Shown piece after piece: positions 58,757-64,000 of a stretch of DNA of 64,000 bases. Position 1 is the first letter of the stretch; each line of letters begins with the position of its first letter. The notes beneath the pieces were generated by a model, which was not told where the DNA came from, ran no database searches, and worked only from the letters and a program-made list of their open reading frames with translations. Position numbers and translations under genes: made by a program. Where the stretch lies: the NCBI GenBank assembly GCA_023014365.1, contig JAEBUN010000021.1, positions 868,001 to 932,000 on the forward strand, given 5' to 3'. The stretch comes from Lepiota brunneoincarnata (lineage: Eukaryota > Basidiomycota > Agaricomycetes > Agaricales > Agaricaceae).

Positions 58757-59366
58757 CTACCTAGCAGCTTCGAATACGTTTAGCCAGGTATCAAGCGTTC
58801 TCTGTCTTTGATGAACTTCAAAGACGTCCTCAACCGCTTGTCGATCTCTCTGAGTAAGAACAACTTTCCGCCATACGGCGGCGAGATCCATAATCTGCGT
58901 GGTTCGTTTCTTTGAAACTAACACGCGTCTGGGTAAAAGATCGAGTTTATCGAGCCTTAAAAAACGACCGCGACGGCTTTCTCCCACCTTACTAGGGTCA
59001 GCATCCGCGAGAACATTAAAGTCCCCGGTTGAGCCTTCCGGTTCCGATAGAAGTCGGCGCATCTCGTCGAAGTTCAAGACACGTTTCGGGAGCATTCCGG
59101 GAGTAACTGCGAGCTCTTTACGCATGTCCGAAGCGTCCGGGGCAAAGAACCTCATGGCCTGTGCCCACCCGTCTTTAAGTTGTTCTTCCAACTTCTGAAC
59201 GTTAAAGAAATCCCAGGAGGCGTTGAACTCGCTTTTTAGAACAAGCACGTCTGCTTGTGGCGGCGAGCTCTCACGTAACCTCGCATCCCACCGCGCCTGG
59301 TAGTTATCTCTAAGCCAAGCTGCGATCAACGCCGGCGGGTAGCCCCTCGCTATGTAGATATCCGCT
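58757..59366 (-). pseudogene. Penelope-like RT, C-terminal fragment (unit 4)
   Basis: Only the last 200 codons remain, from ADIYIARGYPPALIAAWL to the RRVLVSKKRTTQIMDL block and the stop at 58757-58759. All RT catalytic motifs are lost by 5' truncation. The protein end is identical to that of unit 5. Confidence 0.88.
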
Positions 59367-59383
59367 AGGGGTTAGGGTTAGGG
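59367..59383 (+). repeat. Telomere-repeat junction, units 4/5
   Basis: AGGGGTTAGGGTTAGGG, two to three repeats. Confidence 0.85.
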
Positions 59384-59416
59384 TAGGAGGAAATATACGA
59401 CGGCGAGCGTGGACGG

Positions 59417-59483
59417 GCGCAACGGGGTCGTTAGTATTAAACGATCCCACCCGTTTCGTCTTATAAAGACTCGTCAGGCGCAC
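59417..59483 (-). ncRNA. Hammerhead ribozyme, unit 5
   Basis: Identical to the unit 4 ribozyme as far as I can see. Confidence 0.85.
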
Positions 59484-59624
59484 GATTAGTCCACAGACTC
59501 TTACCTGCCCGACCAATCGGAAGACTTACACTTATCTTACCGATCGGGAAGCACAGTGGCTGTGCATTCCGCGGAACACTTAATAATTAAAGTTATAACT
59601 CACTTATTTCACCGAGGGAAAAAT

Positions 59625-59659
59625 CACGTGCCCAGGAATCACGTGGAGAAAATCACGTG
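59625..59659. promoter_or_regulatory. CACGTG cluster, unit 5
   Basis: CACGTG at 59625, 59640 and 59654. Confidence 0.5.
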
Positions 59660-59957
59660 ACCGTGGGAAGAAACATCGGGCGACTAACTCCGATGGAATC
59701 GGACTTCACACGGGGTCGGGCTTACCTCAGCACATAGGTCCGAGTGCCTTCCAAAAGACTTACAGATCCGCCCTAACCGGGGTTCTCACGCTACCGTAGG
59801 AAATCGCACATGACTCCGGGCCGACAGGCCCGGGTGAGTTATTAATAGGACATGACGTACCTATTAGCGCACACATACCAAAGTGGTTGATCTTCGCACG
59901 GTCCTAAAGAGGAAGCCCCTTCCTACGCCACCCCGAGCGAGCGCAAAGTACGGGCTC

Positions 59958-59984
59958 GGTTAGGTTTCGGTTAGGGTTAGGGGG
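59958..59984 (+). repeat. Internal telomere-like tract, unit 5
   Basis: Same sequence and position as in unit 4. Confidence 0.7.
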
Positions 59985-60498
59985 GTTCCCACGGTTAGTG
60001 TGGGTCCTCTCTGATGCGAAGGTAAGATATGTGCTTACCGCAAAAGTTCCGCGTCGGGCGGCGACCGCAAAAACGGCGCCCACCACAAGGTGTGAAGTTG
60101 GGGATCTACCCTGGACTTACGGTCGATTCTCGGCCTCTCAGTAAACGTACTTAGGGGGGACGGCCATCGGTAGGCGGGTCCCTTTCAATAGAGGTTCCTG
60201 CGGTCCGCTGCACCAGCGCTCCCTACCGATAAATGGCCACCACTTGAAATCCTGTTTTCGCGTGCCGGCTCTCGAAGTCCGGGTCGTGCAGAGCGAAGTC
60301 TTCAAACAACGCCCCCCAGGCAGGTTACCAAGATCAGTTTTTACGGGCCCCGCCGACGTCAGTCAATCACGACCAACGCCGGTCCGCAGCAATGGCTAGG
60401 TTTCCCATAACGCCAAAGGACTTAGCCGATTGTGGACGCGCAATGGCGTGCAGCCGTAAACGCGACAGACGCAACCGGTACCTCTAAGCCATATCCGT

Positions 60499-62611
60499 CT
60501 ACCTAGCAGCTTCGAATACGTTTAGCCAGGTATCAAGCGTTCTCTGTCTTTGATGAACTTCAAAGACGTCCTCAACCGCTTGTCGATCTCTCTGAGTAAG
60601 AACAACTTTCCGCCATACGGCGGCGAGATCCATAATCTGCGTGGTTCGTTTCTTTGAAACTAACACGCGTCTGGGTAAAAGATCGAGTTTATCGAGCCTT
60701 AAAAAACGACCGCGACGGCTTTCTCCCACCTTACTAGGGTCAGCATCCGCGAGAACATTAAAGTCCCCGGTTGAGCCTTCCGGTTCCGATAGAAGTCGGC
60801 GCATCTCGTCGAAGTTCAAGACACGTTTCGGGAGCATTCCGGGAGTAACTGCGAGCTCTTTACGCATGTCCGAAGCGTCCGGGGCAAAGAACCTCATGGC
60901 CTGTGCCCACCCGTCTTTAAGTTGTTCTTCCAACTTCTGAACGTTAAAGAAATCCCAGGAGGCGTTGAACTCGCTTTTTAGAACAAGCACGTCTGCTTGT
61001 GGCGGCGAGCTCTCACGTAACCTCGCATCCCACCGCGCCTGGTAGTTATCTCTAAGCCAAGCTGCGATCAACGCCGGCGGGTAGCCCCTCGCTATGTAGA
61101 TATCCGCTGCTTCTCTACACGAGTCCGCGTAATCGTTAAAACGCGAACAGAGGGTCGCTAGCCGCGATAGCTCACTCACGAACGTGCCTCTCTTCACGTA
61201 AAGTGGGTGATAGCTAATCCAGGGAATACGTTCAAAGTGGTTCATCGGTTTCCGGTATGCCTTATGATGAAGGCGATTGTCCGTGATGAACAACGTCATG
61301 TCCAGAAACGTCATGTAACTGTCCGACGATGACCACTTAATCTGGCAATTATCGAATCTCAGATTGTCCTCGAGCAGCGCTAAAGCAGCCGTCTCACTCG
61401 TCGCATAGACTAATGCTAGACAATCATCGATGTAACGCCCGTAGAACGCTACCGAAGGCAGGGTCAGCGCGGCACATCGTTCTTCGAACCATGAGCCGTA
61501 AAGGTTGGCGAGATCTGGGGAGGAAGCCACCCCCATCGCCAAGCCACGCGCCTGTTTCCAGAATCGGCCTTCAAATTGGCAGATAAGGTTATCGTCCGCG
61601 GCGGATAAGCACTCCCGAAAAACTGTAATCAGTCTAGCGCATTCCTGAGCGTCGAACTCTTCGTCCGATACCTCCCGTTCCGCCAGCCATTGCGTGTAGT
61701 ACTGCACTGCAAAGTTGTGCGCTTTGTACACGTCAACGTTCGGGTAGAATGCGACAACGTCGCCGGATATGAGGTATAAACGCTTGTAACCATCGGCCTC
61801 GAACTTGGCCTGCGGTAACGATAACCTACTCAGTTTGATCGCCAGGTCCTTCGTGCCGTGAATGACAAAAGGCCTCGAGCGTACGATCGGTTTGAGATTT
61901 TTAGAGACGTATTTCCCGGCAGGACCTTGGGGTACGGAGTGGCATGGAAGAATTGGCCGTGCAGCAACCGGTGACTTATGGATCTTGGGGATCACATAGA
62001 ATCTCGGGACAGCCGAAGGCTGGTCCGATTGCTGACTCCTGAAGAAGCCGGGGAGCTGGGGATTTAATCCGAACTCAAACGACATAGTCGCGATACGTCC
62101 CATATGTTTATTTTTGGCATGTAGATAACCGAAGGCCTCGACCTTCGATACAGGTAGATAGTCTGTAATAGTACCTAACAGCTTAAGGGTATGCTGTACG
62201 ATCCAGGCGCGAGGGGCAACGGCGCAACCTAAGTTCTTATCTGTGACTAAAACGGCGAGCTGGTGAGACGCCAAATAATCACGTAGTTTGGAAATCGGGG
62301 GAGCGTGTGAACGCGCATAGAGATGGACTCCCTCCGAATCGTCCTCTGGCATTTGCGAGATCATCTCATCGACAACCCGACCGCCCTGTTGGACTCCAAA
62401 CTCGAACGCCCTGTCTAATGGACCCGCGAACGTACGTTCCTTGCGGACCCAATAGTCTGGATCGAACTCGTCTTCTTTTCCACCTTCGGGCAACTGGGCT
62501 TTAAAATAAGTTGACCAACGGAGACGATCGACGAAATCGTCCCAAGCACTTCGGATTTTACTCTTGCAGTACTTAGTCGGAAGCATATACTTCATTCCGA
62601 CACTTAGGTGG
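60499..62611 (-). CDS. Penelope-like reverse transcriptase (unit 5), 5'-partial
   Basis: About 704 codons from LHLSVGMKYMLPTK at the junction to the stop at 60499-60501. Motifs: DKNLGCAVAPRAW, FYVIPKIHKSPVAARPILP, SGDVVAFYPNVDV (catalytic Asp), ARGLAMGVASSPDLANLYG, YGRYIDDCLALVYA (YxDD), KPMNHFERIPWISYHPLY and C-terminal RRVLVSKKRTTQIMDL. Compared with unit 3 the core is well conserved, while the C-terminal 150 residues and linkers diverge strongly. There is no endonuclease domain. Reading upstream past 62611 gives only LTLTLT from the telomeric repeat, so no native start codon is present. Confidence 0.92.
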
Positions 62612-62637
62612 AGGGTTAGGGTTAGGGTTAGGGTTAA
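62612..62637 (+). repeat. Telomere-repeat junction, units 5/6
   Basis: Four perfect consecutive TTAGGG repeats followed by TTAA. This is the longest and cleanest tract in the window and also the most telomere-proximal. Confidence 0.92.
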
Positions 62638-62670
62638 GAGGGTGAGTGGTTTCTCTGATGAGCTAAGCAA

Positions 62671-62735
62671 GCGCAATCGGAGGGATGGTTAGTCCCTACC
62701 GGATTTCGTCTACTTATATAGACTCATCAGGCGCT
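62671..62735 (-). ncRNA. Hammerhead ribozyme, unit 6
   Basis: Core CUGAUGAG and GAAA; helix II GUCUA/UAGAC with a different loop; helix III UC-GG-AGGGA pairing with two bulges; AUU cleavage site; GCGC helix I. Sequence differs from both other families while the core and pairing hold. Confidence 0.8.
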
Positions 62736-62939
62736 ATTTGCTATTGCTTACCTTGTTCCATTGTCTTCCGTGGCTCCCACGAGAGACTTACGCTATAGGT
62801 TAGTATAAATAACCTACACCGAGTTTGACAAGACATGGGAAAGTATTCTAATTTTAACGTGACATTCTCTCACAGAGTGTCATACCTGGGAATATCCGGG
62901 CATAGAGCGGGGATAGAAGACAGGCTAAAAATACTTACT

Positions 62940-63024
62940 CACGTGATGTTACTCACGTGACGTGACATTACCTGCACGTGATTATGCTATCACGTGACCT
63001 GCGATACTTACCACGCCCCACGTG
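62940..63024. promoter_or_regulatory. CACGTG cluster, unit 6
   Basis: CACGTG at 62940, 62954, 62975, 62991 and 63019. Confidence 0.55.
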
Positions 63025-63030
63025 ACCCAG

Positions 63031-63088
63031 CCGGTTAGGGTTTGGGTTAGGGTTCGGTTAGGGTTCGGGTTAGGTCAGGTTAGGGTTT
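63031..63088 (+). repeat. Internal telomere-like tract, unit 6
   Basis: Eight or so TTAGGG-like units (GGTTAGGG, TTTGGG, GGTTCGGG variants), the longest internal tract in the array. Confidence 0.75.
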
Positions 63089-63817
63089 GACCTCAAGACG
63101 CGTGCGGTTAGCAAGCTGTCCAATATCGGTGATAGGTGCAGGCAGTACGTACCGCCAAGATGCCATGTGGAACAACGCGGCCATCCCTTTAGGGGTGCAG
63201 GCCGCCCATCACTAGGTGAAATTAATTCCTGGGATGAAGATATTTCGTCTTACAGACGCCAAAGCCGTGAATATCGGAATCGGGAGCCCCCGAGCCAGAC
63301 CGGCCTTTTACGGAAGTACTATGCGATCGGATCCTGCGAGGGTTTATCCTCGGCTACCGGGCTGGCATACGCGACAACGGCCGAGCCGAGCTTTGCCCGT
63401 CCGACCTGTACGTACACGCATCCAGTCACCTCGCCAGAAGAACCGCCCTGCAGGGCGACAACAATTCCAACCGCAAGTGACTCGGACCCAAGGCGTTCGG
63501 TTTATAGAGTTTTTCTCGACTTCAAGGTCGTCCGCATAAATGCGTACCTAATTAGCCGCCAGGGGGAAGTTCTGTCCGAATCCCAAACGAAGCATGATTT
63601 ACACGCTGATTGGGTTAAAATGCACCCCCGAAGGGGATGGGGGAGTTTTGATAACCAGCATCCGAGCGGCTGGGCGGCAGGGAGTGTTAAGTCCCTGGGA
63701 TCCTACCAATCGTACGCGACACACGACTTACACGCAACGGGGTTGCTTACCGGTGGTCTCCCGCGGATATTCCAGACATTACTCTACGACTTCCGACGGA
63801 ACACGAACCAGGTACTT

Positions 63818-64000
63818 CTAGTCTGAATCGATATCCATATCTTCCGAACCGGATCCCGACGAGCCTTGCGAGTCGTCGTTTGGGTTGCTAATCCGGTCCG
63901 TTTTCTCAAGAACGAGTCGTTTCCAAAGAGACGACAAGTCAAAGAGATTCTGGGTTCGCTTCTTGCTAACCAGAACCCTGCGACCGAAAACAGTGGTCTT
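63818..64000 (-). CDS. Penelope-like RT, C-terminus (unit 6), partial
   Basis: The frame read from the window edge gives TTVFGRRVLVSKKRTQNLFD, then LSSLWKRLVLEK, then an acidic Ser/Asp tail and a stop at 63818-63820. The GRRVLVSKKRT block is the one found at the same place in units 2-5, which identifies the gene. The catalytic part lies outside the window. Confidence 0.85.
   Translation of the reverse strand, partial: KTTVFGRRVLVSKKRTQNLFDLSSLWKRLVLEKTDRISNPNDDSQGSSGSGSEDMDIDSD

Larger units (their letters stand above)
57642..59366 (-). mobile_element. Penelope-like element unit 4 (second family)
   Basis: About 1725 bp, nearly identical to 59384-61108 of unit 5; I noticed only two base differences (near 58528 and 58747). 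It belongs to a family clearly diverged from units 1-3. It is 5'-truncated inside the RT ORF. Confidence 0.9.
59384..62611 (-). mobile_element. Penelope-like element unit 5 (second family)
   Basis: About 3.2 kb with ribozyme, CACGTG cluster, telomere-like tract and an RT ORF lacking only the N-terminus. Its 5' end is fused to four TTAGGG repeats. Confidence 0.92.
62638..64000 (-). mobile_element. Penelope-like element unit 6 (third family), continues past the window
   Basis: Starts with a variant ribozyme, a five-site CACGTG cluster, a long telomere-like tract and about 700 bp of 3' noncoding DNA. It then enters the C-terminus of a third, more divergent RT ORF at 63818. The 5' end lies beyond 64000. 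Confidence 0.88.

Noticed and set aside
51415..64000. CRISPR-like reading of the repeated blocks in the array
   Set aside because: The repeats are long homologous retroelement segments with a reverse transcriptase, not short repeats with unique spacers, and the genome is eukaryotic.

Overview
The window is the end of a filamentous basidiomycete chromosome, most likely an Agaricomycete. The evidence is short introns (about 45-66 nt, GTRNGT donors, CTAAC-like branch points), NACHT-type NLR relics, a fungal multidomain polyketide synthase, a fungal SEC61 gene, and a right end made of endonuclease-less Penelope-like retroelements of the fungal telomeric (Coprina-like) kind joined by TTAGGG repeats. 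The species cannot be fixed from sequence alone. The + strand carries TTAGGG, so the physical telomere lies to the right, beyond base 64000.

Layout: 1-5.5 kb is AT-rich and holds decayed transposons (a Tc1/mariner transposase, a TA-flanked MITE-like element and a PIF1/Helitron-type helicase, all full of stops). 5.6-21.4 kb is a mosaic of duplicated genes. A divergent pair (a small membrane protein on the minus strand and the 5' part of a 1910-aa ubiquitin-like/PH-like protein on the plus strand) was tandemly duplicated, and each copy kept a different partner. The intact large gene (9823-15776, five exons) is followed by a 3.3-kb Harbinger-type transposon with TIRs and a CTA target duplication. 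Then come a broken kinase-like gene and a decayed duplicate of the large gene's 3' end.

22.5-31.2 kb holds one 24-exon reducing polyketide synthase (2512 aa): KS-AT-DH, a degenerate methyltransferase, a degenerate enoylreductase, KR, ACP and a terminal thioester reductase. It converges on an intact three-exon kinase-like gene (31872-34108, minus). 34.1-41.6 kb has no gene I can support. 41.6-49.1 kb has three tandem NACHT/NLR pseudogenes; the middle one keeps an amyloid-like two-repeat motif. SEC61 alpha (49242-50943, six exons, 477 aa) is the last ordinary gene.

51.4-64 kb is a head-to-tail array of six 5'-truncated Penelope-like elements (three sequence families), all antisense to TTAGGG. 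Each carries a hammerhead ribozyme near its 3' end and a cluster of CACGTG sites. Internal telomere-like tracts occur in five units. TTAGGG tracts separate the units. The arrangement fits retroelement cDNA being primed on exposed telomeric G-strand ends, alternating with telomerase action. Exon models were derived by hand from splice signals, reading frame and family conservation. The PKS, large-gene, kinase, Myb and SEC61 models each sum to an exact multiple of three.
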